A stretch of 47,193 nt of DNA from Gracilaria vermiculophylla. Taxonomy: Eukaryota > Rhodophyta > Florideophyceae > Gracilariales > Gracilariaceae. The number at the start of each line of letters is the position of its first letter. Within the stretch, counting starts at the first letter, position 1. Both the position numbers and the translations under genes were made by a program. This document shows positions 8,507 to 19,979 of this stretch, piece by piece. The stretch is from contig JAHNZQ020000277.1 in NCBI GenBank assembly GCA_019155205.2, forward strand, positions 56,763 through 103,955, given 5' to 3'. Under the pieces are notes generated by a model. It saw only the letters and a list, made by a program, of their open reading frames with translations, ran no database searches and was not told where the DNA came from.

Positions 8507-11290
8507 TTGCCGTATCTTTCTGCAGTGAAGTATGCAGAAGAAGACAGCTGGATGTACGATGCAATGCTCGCAGGGCATCCAGTGAAGACAGTAGTAGATT
8601 CGTACGTGTCGCACAACTTCATGGCAGTAGAAGACGCGAAGAGATTGAAATTGGAATGGAGAGACGTCACAGGAATAGAAGTCGAATTTGGAGACTCATC
8701 AAAGACAAGCGTACTGGGTGAGACACGTGCAGGTTTGAACATTAATGGGTTCATGAGTGAAGAGCCAATTTTAGTCATCAGTATGAAAGAAGACAATGTT
8801 GTTCCAATTCTAATACTGGGGAGACCTTGGTTGCGAGTCCATAACCCGTATATTGATTGGCAAACGAACGTTCTCAAGGTGAAACGCAGCAATGGTACTG
8901 TGGTAACGATAACACTTCGAAGCAACAAGACCATTACATCGAAGGAGATCTGTTTTAAACAGATATCGTTGAAGAGGATGTGGAAAGAAGTCAAGAAGGG
9001 AAACTGCGAACTTTTTGCGACTCGAGTATCTAAGATCAAAGAGTCGGTTGCGTCAGAGGCAAATTGCGCTTCTGAGTTTCGAGACGTTCTAGCAGAATTC
9101 GAAGATGTATTTAAGGAAGAGTTACCAGATGAGCTGCCCCCACCACCGGGGATGGAATTTGAGATTAGCCTCATTCCAGGTGCCCAACCTCCTGTCCGAC
9201 CTGTCATTAGACTATCACCTCGTGAACTACAGGAACTGAAGCGCCAGTTGCAAAAATATTTAGAAAAAGGACTTCTAAGACCGTCTTCTTCAATGTACGG
9301 AGCTCCAGTGTTCTTCATCAAAAAGAAGAAGAACGGGGATCTCATAATTGTTTGTGACTAAAGAGCATTTAATAGGATCACTATTCTAGATGCAAGTTCT
9401 ATTCCGCTGATCAATGAGACTATTGATCGGGTAGCAGGAGCTAAGATTTTTTCGCAGATTGATTTAATCTGGGGATACCATCAGATCAGGCTCAAAGATG
9501 AGGACTGTCACGTGACGGCTATACGCACACAATATGGATCCTTCGAGTGGAGAGTGCTATGTTTTGGTTTAACAAACGCACCAGCAGCCTTCTCGCGTCT
9601 GTTGGCACATGTTCTTAATGAGTGACATGGAGAATGTATGGTTCTCTACTTACATGACATTGTCATCTACAGTAAGAGCGTAGAAGAGCACAGACGGCAT
9701 TTGCGAAAGCTGTTGCATATTTTGAGAAATTATAAGCTGTACGTCAGACCTAGCAAGAGTAATTTTGGTGCGACAGAGGTTGATTACCTGGGCTTCAAGA
9801 ACCATTCGAAAGGAGTTCACACGCAGCAGAGGCTTGTGCAAGCCGTAGAGAAGTGGCCTACACCGACATCAGTGAAGGAAGTACAAAAGTTCATAGGTCC
9901 TGCAAACTTCTACAGAAAGTTTATGAAAGGTTTTGCGCGAGTTGCGCAACCAAAATCCGACTTACTCGGCACGAAGATCTTTGAATGGAGAGACGAACAG
10001 AAGCGTGCGTTTGAAGAGTTGAAGCGACAGCTAACAACGGCACCTGTGCTACGTTATCCAAACTCGGACGAAGTTTTCGTTTTGACCACCGATGCATCAA
10101 AGCACGCTGTAGGCGCAACCTTGCAACAGAAGGGTCAACCAGTTGCATTCCTATCTCACCGCCTATTGGAGGCGGAGACAAGGTGGGATACAGGAGATCA
10201 GGAATTGTTGGCAATTCTGATCGCGTTACGAGCATGGTCAGTGTATCTAAAAGAGCGCCCATTCATAATACGCACAGATCACGAGCCTATCAAGTACTTT
10301 CAGACGAAATCGAAGCTTTCAGGGAGACAAATCAGATGGCTGGACGGATTACAGAGTTACTCATTCCGAGTGAAGCACCTCAAAGGCTCAAGGAATGGAG
10401 CGGCAGATGCCTTGAGTAGACTGTATGAATGTCTCCCGAAATTCAAGGCCCTTCGTTTACACGAGAAACAATTACATTTGGCAATTCGAGAGGATTTCGA
10501 GAACGACTCATAGACGAAGAACATCCTAATTGTTCTTCGAGATAGTAAGGAATCACCCAAAAAGAAAACGGCGTTGTACATCAAAAATTATTCTTTTCAG
10601 GAAGGTCTAGTTTACCAAAATGCCAGAGGTACGTCGGGGCGTTTAGTTATTCCACGAATTAGAGGTCTTCGAGAGGCAATAGCGAAAGAGTTCCATCTAC
10701 CAGGGCGTTTTGGTTGGGAGAAGACATATTTGCTCTCTGCTCAACACTTCTACTAGAAGCGAATGTTCGCAGATATCCAAGAATTTGTGAGAACTTGTCA
10801 AAAGTGTCAGTTCAACAAAGAGGCAAGGGCGATGCAGAGTGGGAAGCCACAGCCGCATAGTGTACCCGAAGCATGTTGGGATGTCATCTCAATGGAGTTT
10901 GTGTCATAATTTACGATGAATCGCACAGGGAAAGATTCGGTACTTGTTGTCGTAGAGAATCTTTCGAAGAGAGCTATTTTTATTCCGACGAAGAAGACTT
11001 TGACGTCTATGGAAGTTGTGCAAATACTGTTTGATCGATTGTTTTCGATATATGAGGTGCCTAAGACTGTCATTCTGGATAAAGATAAGCTTTTCATGCC
11101 TCATTTCTTCGAAAAAAATTACGAAGATGAGCAGTGTGAACTTGAACATGGCTTCCAAGGGACATCCGCAAACGGATGGACAGTCGGAGAACATGATAAG
11201 CACACCTTCGGCAATGATCAGAGGTACTGTACAGAACAATCCAGAAGATTAGGACTACATGTTGAGTGAATTGGAATTTCACTACAACTC
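8507..11290 (+). pseudogene. element A pol remnant: protease, RT, RNase H, integrase
   Basis: The protease motif reads VVDSYVSHNF where DSG is expected, followed by LILGRPWLR. RT starts with the LPPPPGMEFEISLIPGA segment. A TAA at 9,359 falls exactly at the Tyr of the conserved CDYRALN motif, and a TGA lies at 9,623. The catalytic YxDD reads YLHD, so the enzyme is inactive. RNase H follows (LTTDASKHAVGATLQQKG, then RTDHEPIKYF and ADALSRL). Integrase shows the C..C half of its zinc site (FVRTCQKCQ), then a frameshift between about 11,095 and 11,150, after which HPQTDGQSEN is read in another frame. The parts up to the frameshift share one frame. Confidence 0.82.
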
Positions 11291-11482
11291 TACTCCGAAC
11301 AAGAGTACAGGAGTTTCTTCGTTTGAAGTTGACTTAGGTCGCGTGCCTGAGTCAGAGCTTTCCAGAAAGTTTCCGAAAACAAATAGTGTCTGTCCAGCAG
11401 CATTCGACTACTTTGAAAAGTGACAGGCGTTTTATTCAGTAGCCAAGGACAATCTGGCGGATGCCATCACACGGCAGTCTTT

Positions 11483-11940
11483 TTACGCCGACAAGAAACG
11501 AAAGCATGTAGAGTTTAAGGCAAGGGACTTGGTGTTGCTGAAGGTGGACCGGACAAGTGCTTCAGAGCAGTTTGGCCTTGCCACGAAGTGGCAACCAAAG
11601 TTCATGGGACTATTTGCCATACAGGAAGTGATGGGACCAGTGACGTACAGAATTAAAATACCTCCGGCGATGAAGAGAGCACATAACGTTTTACATATTT
11701 CACGATTGTAAAAGTTCAATCGTAGAGAGGGTGATCGAAGTTCACTATCGGTCGTCATTGATGCTGAAGGTACGGTGGAACAAGAAGTGATTGCTATTCT
11801 TAACACTCGCAAGCAAAATCGCAGAAGATAATACTTGGTCCAGTTTGAAGGCAATTCTGAAGAAGAAGCGACTCGGATGAACAAGAATAAATTACCACAC
11901 TGGACGGAACTCATTAAGAAATTTGAAAACTTGCCGCGGT
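11483..11940 (+). pseudogene. element A integrase C-terminus and chromodomain-like segment
   Basis: The stretch ending HNVLHISRL is the conserved C-terminal integrase barrel region of gypsy elements. After a TAA comes a segment with VEQEVIAILNTRKQNRRR, YLVQFEG, an acidic patch, then W and a final helix. This pattern matches a chromodomain, which directs chromoviral integrase to marked chromatin. One stop lies inside it. Confidence 0.65.
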
Positions 11941-11951
11941 CTTCAAGTCCT

Positions 11952-11964
11952 AAAAGAGGGTGAG
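11952..11964 (+). promoter_or_regulatory. polypurine tract of element A
   Basis: The purine-rich stretch AAAAGAGGGTGAG directly precedes the 3' LTR, where the primer for plus-strand DNA synthesis is expected. Confidence 0.6.
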
Positions 11965-12163
11965 TGCAATAGAATGGTAGTAGTAGGAACTTTTACATTG
12001 CATTTATGCGAACGGCCGTAAATGTTTGAATTCAGATTCCAACATTCAAGAGGGGACGTCTACTGTAGAATAAGATGCGAACGTTTAGAAGGTTCGAACA
12101 ACTAGCAAGAGGGGCCTCCAGTCTGAAAAGTCGGTTTTGTTTTGGTGAGAGCCTACTCTTACA
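11965..12163 (+). repeat. 3' LTR of element A
   Basis: This 199-base repeat of 7,194-7,392 begins TGCAATAG and ends TTACA. It is followed by GTGAT, the near-copy of the left target duplication, and then by the N-terminal part of the interrupted mariner gene. Confidence 0.85.
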
Positions 12164-12948
12164 GTGATTTGGCCAGCCATGGAAGCAAATCAACGTTGCG
12201 GTCTTCTCACCACTTTGTAGTGAAGAAAGACCAATGTATAGCGCAACCATGGAATTAAAACGTAAATGGTTTATCAAATGTGTCAGCTGCAAACGGCAAT
12301 GTTTTATTCTATTACGTTTTGCAGTACTTCTTTGAATCCAAACTTTCTTTTCAAATCACTAATTTGCTAAGATCATAGAACTAAAAAGGTTTCTATACCA
12401 TGACCGAATTGCCACCATTTGCTTCTTTGAAAAAACAACTTCTTTCTTCCGTATGTCATTACAATAGTAAGCAAAACCATCTGCATCTTCAAGATCACCC
12501 TCCTTTTCATCAGAGAAAAATAATGTTTTCCACTGTTCCAATAAATACGTCATTTTTCAACGCGCCCAAATTTTTATTTCCTTCTTGTGGCCTTCCGTCA
12601 TCATTTGTACGGATCTCAGTTTTTTATACATCAAATTTGGGTCTTTTTTCAGGATCTATTGCACTTTTTGGACAAAACCTGGTAGTAAAAGAGAGTATCA
12701 AAGCTCTCTAGCTGACTGATTTGAGTTTGATGCTGCACGAAGTAGAGCTCTTTTGGCAGTCAGTGACTAAAAGTTGTTGTCAGATCCCTTTAAATGCATG
12801 TTTTACTTCTCCTATTTCTTTATAAAGTTCTGTATGACAGTTCAAGAGCGACTGAGAATGTAATCAATTTTTCTCTGCGAATAACATTGAGCTTAGCAGT
12901 CAAAATCATTACTTTTTCTGTATCGGAAATGGGTTTACCACGTCCCAT
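12164..12948 (-). pseudogene. Tc1/mariner copy 1, N-terminal and central part
   Basis: The minus strand starts at ATG 12,948 with MGRGKPISDTEKVMIL, the usual start of the helix-turn-helix DNA-binding region. The catalytic core follows with LFFSDEKEGD, a DADGFAYYCNDIR stretch and, close to the LTR of element A, DLLPWLAKS, where the family has WPAKSPDLNPIEN. The first catalytic Asp is present. The region of the second (normally QQDN) reads FHGCAIH, so that residue is lost. Several stops and frameshifts occur. The reading frame continues at 7,188. Confidence 0.82.
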
Positions 12949-12949
12949 T

Positions 12950-13538
12950 GTTTCTAAAACTGGTTTGTGGAGACGTGAGAAAAACTGAAATGGAACGATC
13001 TCAGTATTTAAACTACTGTACGGTGTGCGCTTTTTTTAAAAAGGTAGAGAAAACATAATTTGGTTTTGATTGTATTTTGCAGGTCTTTATCTTGATATGT
13101 TTACTGGAGGCCAAAGACATTTTCGTAGTTTACTGTAACTTGATAAGTACGTTATGAATTTCAGACTTATGCGAATGAAAGAAAGTGCTTCAGGTAAGTA
13201 AAAGGTGTCCATCAACGACTGTTGAAGTAGGGGGTGGTTTTATTCAGATTTCGTGGACTGTATACGGCGAGAAAGCTGGTTCTTTTACGATCGCTGCCTG
13301 TAGTAACGCTCCGTTGACACTTTTTCAAAACGGACTTACTTTCTTGGGGGTCAGAGGCTACAGAAGACTCAAGGCAAGTCTACTATCAAGCTATTAGATG
13401 GGTTGAGGTAATTGTGTAACTCTCAAAACAGTATCAGATGCTGCGTTATTTAACGGGTAAAGAATCGTGAAAAAGCGGATTACTTCAGGCATACAGTGCG
13501 TTTCAAAAACATATTACCCCGTCTTCTTTCTAGTAAGA
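12950..13538. other. spacer between two mariner remnants
   Basis: No gene was recognised. This probably holds the end sequences of the two transposons, but terminal inverted repeats could not be matched with confidence. Confidence 0.4.
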
Positions 13539-15075
13539 ATGGCTCGAGTTCCTCCAGTTTCCACGCAATAGCAGCTTCAAATCATAATCTTAAACGCCGA
13601 CAAATACTCAAACAGTGCCATCTGTAGTACAGTTGATCCTGAGGTGATATTTTGAAGTGGATTTATGGCGCGATATTCCTAAGGAGGGGTTGTATTTTAT
13701 TCACTGAGCCAGGTGGTGCATAAGTCGGCTCGCGCGCGCCACAGAATCTTTGAAGGACGGTAGAATTTACATTTATTTTAGTTAATTTGTGCAGGTTATT
13801 ACTACAGTGGTGAGACCTATCGAGGCGCGCTTCCGGCTTGATACTTAAACTCCCGGTCGAGCTCCACCTCTGGGAAAGTATAGGAAGCACCTTTGAGTCT
13901 TGATCTATTTTTCCGGTTGGACTCTCGTCGAACATTTTAAGGTTTCTAAGCCGCCGATCCCCACATCGCCTCGTAGCAGCGCCTGTAGTAACATTGTACG
14001 CCCAGTAATCCTCCTCCTTCGCTTGGTGTCTGCGGATCCCCTTTCAGAAATCCCCCGGATTGTGATGGCGATTACCGGAGACCACCTTTAGAAACATGCG
14101 CCTTTGGAGTCAACAGAAACTCCTAACGGAAGTTTTGCACTACCACCTCAAAAAATAACTCACAGTACCACACTATCGCTGGATATTTGAAGCAGTCCAG
14201 TATCACAATTGCTACTTTTCTCAAATATTCGTCGCTTTATGGATTAAAACGATCTCCGGGACGCTCTGAAAAGCTCCGTCTAGCAAAGTAAAGAAAAATT
14301 AAAAAAGCGGTCCGCAAAGGAAATATATCGCGCAAAACATTCGGAATGAACCTTAATCTCAACGTTTCCAAATTAACTATATGGAGGCAGATAAACAACA
14401 CAAATAATTTAAATATAAAAAAACAAAAAAACACTCTTTCTCCAAGACCATCAAAAGCAAAAGACATATGACTGGTGTGCTGGAAACGCCCACTTGAAAA
14501 AGGATGGCTCAATGGTATTATTACTGATGCAAAAAAGTTTAATTTGGACCGACCAGATTGCTACAAACTGTATTTGCATGATATGCGAAAGGAACGTCAT
14601 GACTTTTATACCAGGAATTTAGGTGAAGGCCCTGTAATGGGCTGGGCTGTCCTTACCAACAAAGAGCTCACTGAAATGGCATTTATTGTAAAAAATTGAA
14701 TGCGGAAAGATATAAAGAAGTTCTACAAAATTACTCGCTACCTTTTGGTTTTTGCTTCCATTCAGAACATTTCATTTTTCAATAACAAAACGTGCCAGTA
14801 AACACTGCTTACTTAATCAAATCTTGGCAAAGGGAGTCCTGAGAATCTGTTTTAGATTCGCCGTCGCACTTAACAGATTAATAGCCAATCAAAAACGTTT
14901 GAGAACTGCTGACGAGGATGGTTTATGCGCATGGAAGGCAATTCAAGACAATTTTTAAACTCAAAAGCTGTACTTTAATCGCCGGAAATCTAAAACAGTT
15001 TCAAGTGTGTAATAGTACATGAATTCGATGCCGAGTCTTTGCATTAGCATTATTCAGCAAAAAGATGCAAAATAA
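13539..15075 (+). pseudogene. Tc1/mariner copy 2, split by a solo LTR
   Basis: The frame opens at ATG 13,539 (MARVPPVS) and runs to the left edge of the solo LTR at 13,622. It resumes at about 14,178 with an HTH segment (GRSEKLRLAK, FGMNLNLNVSKLTIW). The catalytic part has IITDAKKFNLDRPDCYKLY, LHDMRKE, then in another frame LNAERYKEVLQNY and NVPVNTA, where the family has QQDNAPVHTA, and finally RMVYAHGRQF. The first Asp is kept and the second is lost. The N-terminal half aligns base for base with copy 3 (minus, about 40,138-40,955), which has no LTR at that point. Confidence 0.8.
13623..14172 (+). repeat. solo LTR of the element D family (B)
   Basis: The repeat starts TGTAGTACAG and ends GTACCACA, with the same internal blocks as the LTRs of element D, including the GAGCTCCACCTCTGGGAAAG-like block. 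Flanks are CCATC on the left and CTATC on the right, a 5-bp target duplication with one mismatch. No internal retrotransposon sequence remains, so it is a recombination product (solo LTR). It lies inside mariner copy 2. Confidence 0.88.
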
Positions 15076-15199
15076 ACAATTGAGCGTCACGTAGAAAAGA
15101 TTCGTTACTGATGATCTTTTTTTTTTAAAACGGTTATTTGACTTTAATTTTTTTTCTGAAACCTATTTTTGTTAAACTATGTACCATTCAGGAAGAAAG

Positions 15200-15635
15200 T
15201 AAAGCTGCAGATCGTGGAAAAGGGGCTCGATTGTGATGCACTGCTGCAGGTGGTGGGTACTGCTTCCAATGAAGGTATGTATAGGAAACAATGTCTGCCT
15301 CAACTGTGAAAAGTGAAACCTTTTGCTTTGAATCATAGAGCTGCTATCAAAATCACGCAAACAAGCTCGGAAAGCCGCAAACTCTTCATTTTCAAACTAG
15401 ATGGGCTTAATCGCAGTTTAATGGATCGGTCCTCAACATTTGAACTACTCGCGCACGAAATCGATCTGCAGTCGTACGGTCTCTGACGAAGACCAGCACA
15501 TTTCCGGTTCATTAATTGTACTGACGATGGGGAATTGAGTGAACGCCGAAATTTATCGGTATGTGATATCATCAGGAAGTGGCCTGAAAAGGTATTCATT
15601 ACTCTGGCAAGAAAACGGTTCTTTGCATAGAGACG
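15200..15635 (+). pseudogene. fragment of an unrecognised protein-coding gene
   Basis: One frame stays coding-like over about 140 codons. A first block is followed by a splice-donor-like AAGGTATGT near 15,273. The second block starts near 15,367 with KLFIFKLDGLNRSLMD and ends with IRKWPEKVFITLA at about 15,610. A TGA near 15,484 and a TGA before the second block break the frame. The strand/helix pattern (hydrophobic strand, TFELLAHEIDL helix, acidic DDGEL turn) faintly recalls a ubiquitin-fold or PB1-type domain, but this is a guess. It could be a host pseudogene or a transposon-borne domain. Confidence 0.3.
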
Positions 15636-16199
15636 CTCTGCATCAAGTAGGTATCGGACTTATGTACCCACAACAGAGAGAGATGTATATAAATAGATCC
15701 ACGTGCAGCACACCAAAAGTCTCAAGGCCTTGCTCACTATAATGGAGAAGATCGAAATCGAATTGTGGTTATCACTAGTTTTTCTATCTTGAAAATTTTA
15801 GTGCTTCGTTAATGAGATTCCGCTCACGAAAGATCAAATTGATGTGGATAATGATATTTCATATTTTCTCGTACCACTGTCGAAAAAAAATTCGCATTTC
15901 CTGACAATGATTTAACACCGTTGGAGCAGAACAGGTGTTGCAAAATGCACCACAGGTTTCCGAAATAGAATACTTCCGAGAGGACTTTAAATTCATACTT
16001 TCGTTCTATACAAAGCGCAAGTAGGGCTCGTGATTCGTTCGTTGATACTTGCTGTGAGATTTAAGTATTGTGATACGGACAATGAAAAGGTGTTAAACCA
16101 AAAGCAGAGCATGTGGAGCCATATGTCATTTTCATGGTTTGCGTGTAATATATGGGTGTCAAGATCACCCATTCAGAACAAACAATTTTGGAAGAAAGA
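15636..16199. other. no supported gene
   Basis: Only short broken frames are seen, and no recognised motif. The stretch ends at the left inverted repeat of the 300-base repeat M1. Confidence 0.4.
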
Positions 16200-16519
16200 T
16201 GAGCTATATGCGCTATACTCTCTCGTGACACAGGGAGTACAGTTCCTTGTTTAAACTATCATCAGGCCCCCTCGCCCTGTAATCCCTTACAAAGTGAGAC
16301 CTCGAGCTTTTCATAGCCTGTTTTGACTACTGCTGTACACCTGAAGAATTTTTCAGGCTTTGATTACCTTTTGGAATCGAACCCAGGGTCCTAGAGTTTA
16401 GCTGGGCCCGTAACCTGATGAAACAAAGTTGAGCCGGAGCAGGGGACATGTTGATAGTTCAAATAGTGAACTGTACGCTATGTGTCACAAGAGAGTATAG
16501 CGCAAATATCTCATCTGTT
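16200..16519. repeat. repeat M1: inverted-repeat element with internal tRNA-like B box
   Basis: The left end (from about 16,200, GATGAGCTATATGCGCTATA) and the right end (to about 16,515) are inverted copies of each other over about 65 bases with few mismatches. Between them, on the minus strand, lies GGGTTCGATTCC, a match to the RNA polymerase III B-box (GGTTCGANTCC). A diverged second copy is at 22,670-22,968. The ends suggest a MITE, and the B box suggests tRNA ancestry. Confidence 0.6.
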
Positions 16520-17834
16520 TTCCAACAAATTACAAGTAGTGCATCAATAACGGGATCCTTCATGGAGCAAATGTCTCGGAAAGCGATAATAAATTAAGCG
16601 ATAGCGGCGTCGTCCTCCTCATTTCGTTCCATAACGATACCCTTCTCAGTTATAGAAGAAATCATATCACATGTTCCGCCTTCGCAAGCTGTCACAATAT
16701 CACCGCCGGTATGAATATGACCTGTTTTACGTAAACCCAGTGGTGTTTGGGTCGGAGATTGACTGCTTTATACCGTCAAACGTGTTCCAAATCCCAAAGG
16801 TTTTTCGTGGCCCTACCTTCCAGGGATTTGTACCTTTTCAGCGACGGGGATGTTAGCGCCTTGCTCATATTGCAAACCACTGGCCTGCATACGCGACTCC
16901 AGATGGTTGGCGGATCTTTACTAGGTCTCCTACTTTTGATGCGAAACGACGCCACAACTAATTTTTCGCGAAGATTCCACCAGTGCTACCCTTTGCTTTC
17001 GCGTACATCTGGGGTTCTGACCAACAGGAGTACTTTCCCCGATTGGGGCTGGTATTGGACCACATGCGTCCATCCAACAGGATTTAATGCGCTATGCCCC
17101 AGTTTGTCTGTCTGAACCGTCCACTGCACGCCTACTGGTTTACGGATTGAAAGCGTTGAGCCATATACACCGACAACGAAGTCCAGCTATGACACCGACG
17201 CGCCAAAGTGCAAACCATGCATACGGACAACACTATTGAATCCTTCTCGCAGATGGAAAATATTGGTTAGTCAAATTATATTCCACGTCTCCAATGTTGG
17301 TGCCCCCACGAAGTGTTCCACTACTCGGACGTCCCAACCTATTCGGTCATGGTGTATTTCGGCAGCTTTACCTACCGAGATTCTTCATTAGCAGCTACTA
17401 TTTGGTCGTTTGCTATTGCTCAACTCGCCACCATGGCTGCTTTGCTAGTTCGGCACGTCGTCAGAGAGGGGTGACTGGTCCTACCAAGTTCACGGACGAA
17501 CTGTTACCCTTTAGGGCTTTTTCTTATGTTGAACGCTTCTCTATCTTGCCTAGCTATTTGATCACTGTAATCCGTGAGGCACTCAGCGTATCCATCTTTG
17601 TTGCGGACACTCCGTATATGGCCATAGAGCTGGAGGCCAGACTGGATTTGACTCTTTCACACGAGTGGACACCTAGCCAGCAGTAGGCCGTGGAATGTCA
17701 CATTACTCAGTAGGTATCTCCGGAAACGAACTTTTAGGTTAGCAGCAATTTGGTTGGAGGCGAAGATGATAACGCCTGCGTCGTCGAAATCCCTGTAGCT
17801 CCTCCGTACTCGAGAGTCGGCGAGTTCACGGCGG
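16520..17834. other. degenerate sequence, origin unknown
   Basis: The longest open frame (17,294-17,686, 130 codons, starting at an ATG) shows no recognisable domain and is not supported by neighbours. The sequence is interrupted at 17,834 by solo LTR C and continues at 18,322. Confidence 0.35.
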
Positions 17835-18321
17835 TGTAGTACAGTGGCTCCTACGGCAATATGGTGGTTTGGCCTTTAGGCATAATATTCCTAAGGAGGG
17901 GTCGTAATTTATTAGCTGGGCCATGTGGTGCATAATATTGCCCGCGTGCGCTACAGTATCCTTAAGGTACTGTAGAATTTATTATTTATTTTAGATATTT
18001 TATGCAGGTAATTAGCACAGTAGTGCGACCTGCCGAGGCGGGCTCCCGGCTAGATATTTAAGCTGCCGGTTGAGCTCCACCTCTGGGGAAGTAAAGACNN
18101 NNNNNNNNNNNNNNNNNNNNNNNNNNNNNNNNNNNNNNNNNNNNNNNNNNNNNNNNNNNNNNNNNNNNNNNNNNNNNNNNNNNNNNNNNNNNNNNNNNTC
18201 CCCCGGCTCGCGACAGCGGATACCGGAGACCACCTTTAGGAATACGCGCCTTTGGAGTCACTAAAAACTCCTAACGGACGTTGTGCTTTACTACCTCGAC
18301 AGGAGGGCTGACAGTACCACA
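17835..18321 (+). repeat. solo LTR of the element D family (C), containing an assembly gap
   Basis: It starts TGTAGTACAG and ends GTACCACA, and is flanked on both sides by GGCGG, a perfect 5-bp target duplication. A run of 100 N (18,099-18,198) replaces the middle. Known bases total 387, against 556 in a full LTR of this family, so about 169 bases are probably missing rather than 100. Confidence 0.9.
18099..18198. other. assembly gap (100 N)
   Basis: A run of exactly 100 N, the usual placeholder length, lies inside a repeated LTR. Open frames crossing it are meaningless. Confidence 0.99.
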
Positions 18322-19430
18322 GGCGGTACTGGCCTCTATTCCTATGGTTCCACGCTGCCTACGAGAGTGCCTCCAGCAGACGCTTTGGTTCTTCTTACCA
18401 GCAGGATTTTCTCTCAGAGTCCTGAACTTTCTAGGAATTCTCCGCTTCAGCATACTGCTCCCGTTGTGGCAGCTGAAGTGGTGAGCACCTCTTTTGATAT
18501 GCAATCCGTACTTCAACCGCCCTGGTCCTGTGGCTGCTGTTTTTGAGACTAACGCACTAGCTAGTGACCTTCCTTAAATTTCACGTGGGACTGATATGAA
18601 TGTAGCCATTTGGGATGCCCGGGGCTCCTCTAAGTGCCAATCTATCCACATGGTTACCCAGCACATGCATGTTCTCATGCACTTGGAGGGAATCGACCAA
18701 CGCAGGGGTTTGTGCGCCGTCTATCACCCAGTCCTTTCGGGTCTTGCCACTCTATTTGGTGCTTCTTTTCCTACTAGTGTCTCATTCAAGTATGAATCCA
18801 CTCCACTGAGCGCCGCTACGGAATTTCGTCCCTCCGCGCCAACATGGTTGTTACCTTCGACGTGCAAGTGAGCACATATGCTTTGAATACCCGAGAGGCA
18901 TTCGTGCGGCCTCCGCGTTCAATCTTTTGTGGGCTTCCATCTCAACCTCTCCGTGAAAATGAGCTACCCACAGATCGGTCTCTGGCTCCACGGCTATGGA
19001 ACGGCACTCCTCTCAAGGGGTACTACGTTTCCAACTACTTATTCTCTTCGGATTCATGTATTCTTATCTCTAAAGCTTCTCTGTCTTCTTATTACTCCAT
19101 TATTTCACACTTTTTTTTCTTTTTCTTATATCTTATTTCGTCTTTAGTCTTCTTCTGCATTTTTTGTTTTTATTCCACGCTCCCACTCCCGAAGAATATC
19201 TCCGCCTCTCTCCTTCGCGAGACTGTTACACGAGGACGCCAAATGCCCCAATGTTTGGGTGTTGGTCGCAATGACGCCTATAACTTGGTAGGACTTTGTG
19301 TGGAATGTGCCCCGCGGGGTTAAACTGTATTGTGTGGCATCATATCCGCACCACTGCACATGGCATCGGATCCCATCGATGGTATATTTATGGCCCAGAA
19401 TAGTTTCTACAGCCCGCGAGATGGTTTAAG
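18322..19430 (+). pseudogene. possible non-LTR retrotransposon 3' remnant
   Basis: One plus-strand frame near 18,960-19,020 reads TDRSLAPRLWNGTPL. It resembles the APRLWN.LP motif near the C-terminus of many LINE-type ORF2 proteins. A pyrimidine-rich tail follows (19,040-19,180). Upstream, the segment at 18,596-18,700 is open but not recognised. No reverse transcriptase motif was found, so the call is tentative. Confidence 0.3.
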
Positions 19431-19979
19431 GCTTCGATTGGTGACTAGCTTCATTTTTCGATAGATCTGTTTGTAATGCGTGGTCTTTCAAATGGAGAGA
19501 GTCTATCGACGGTTTCTTAAGCTGGGATGGCCTCCATTCGATTGCGAGGAGCCTTTGACACCCTGTCAACCGAAACAGTATTTGCGAGCCTACGCTCTCT
19601 ATTGGATACAGTAGCTCCGTCATAACGCAGCAACTCAAACAGGCCGGTCGAGTTCGGTAATAACTTCGAATTGATCGTTTCATCTTCCAAAAAGGCGTTC
19701 CCGATCTTTGCGCATCAACTGGCATCACCGGAGGGTAAATCCACGTAAACGTAGTCTCTGGGTTTCACGTAGACTATACGCCTTACTTTTTGGTCATGGT
19801 ACGCTTTCTGCCACTGTCGAGGATTCTGTATACGTTCGAAAGGCACTGCGAGGGTTTCCGAGAGGCGTTAGGGAATGGACGTTTTCACCCGTGGGGATTT
19901 TCAAGTCCCCGCTGCCTGTTGGTATGTTGGGCCGTTGGTTACAATTATGCTGTATGGGTGACGAGGGAGAACCAGGTCA

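Larger units (their letters stand above)
7194..12163 (+). mobile_element. Ty3/gypsy chromovirus, element A (degenerate, 5 kb)
   Basis: This is an LTR retrotransposon with 199-base LTRs. Domains run in the order Gag, protease, reverse transcriptase, RNase H, integrase and a C-terminal chromodomain-like segment. That order is typical of Metaviridae, and the chromodomain marks a chromovirus. The LTRs start TGCAATAG and end TACA. By eye they differ at roughly 25 positions, so the insertion is old. Stops at 9,359 and 9,623, a frameshift near 11,100 and changed catalytic residues show it is dead. It interrupts a Tc1/mariner transposase gene on the opposite strand. Confidence 0.88.

Noticed and set aside
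18012..18264. ORFs spanning the N run
   Set aside because: They translate unknown bases and lie inside a non-coding LTR.
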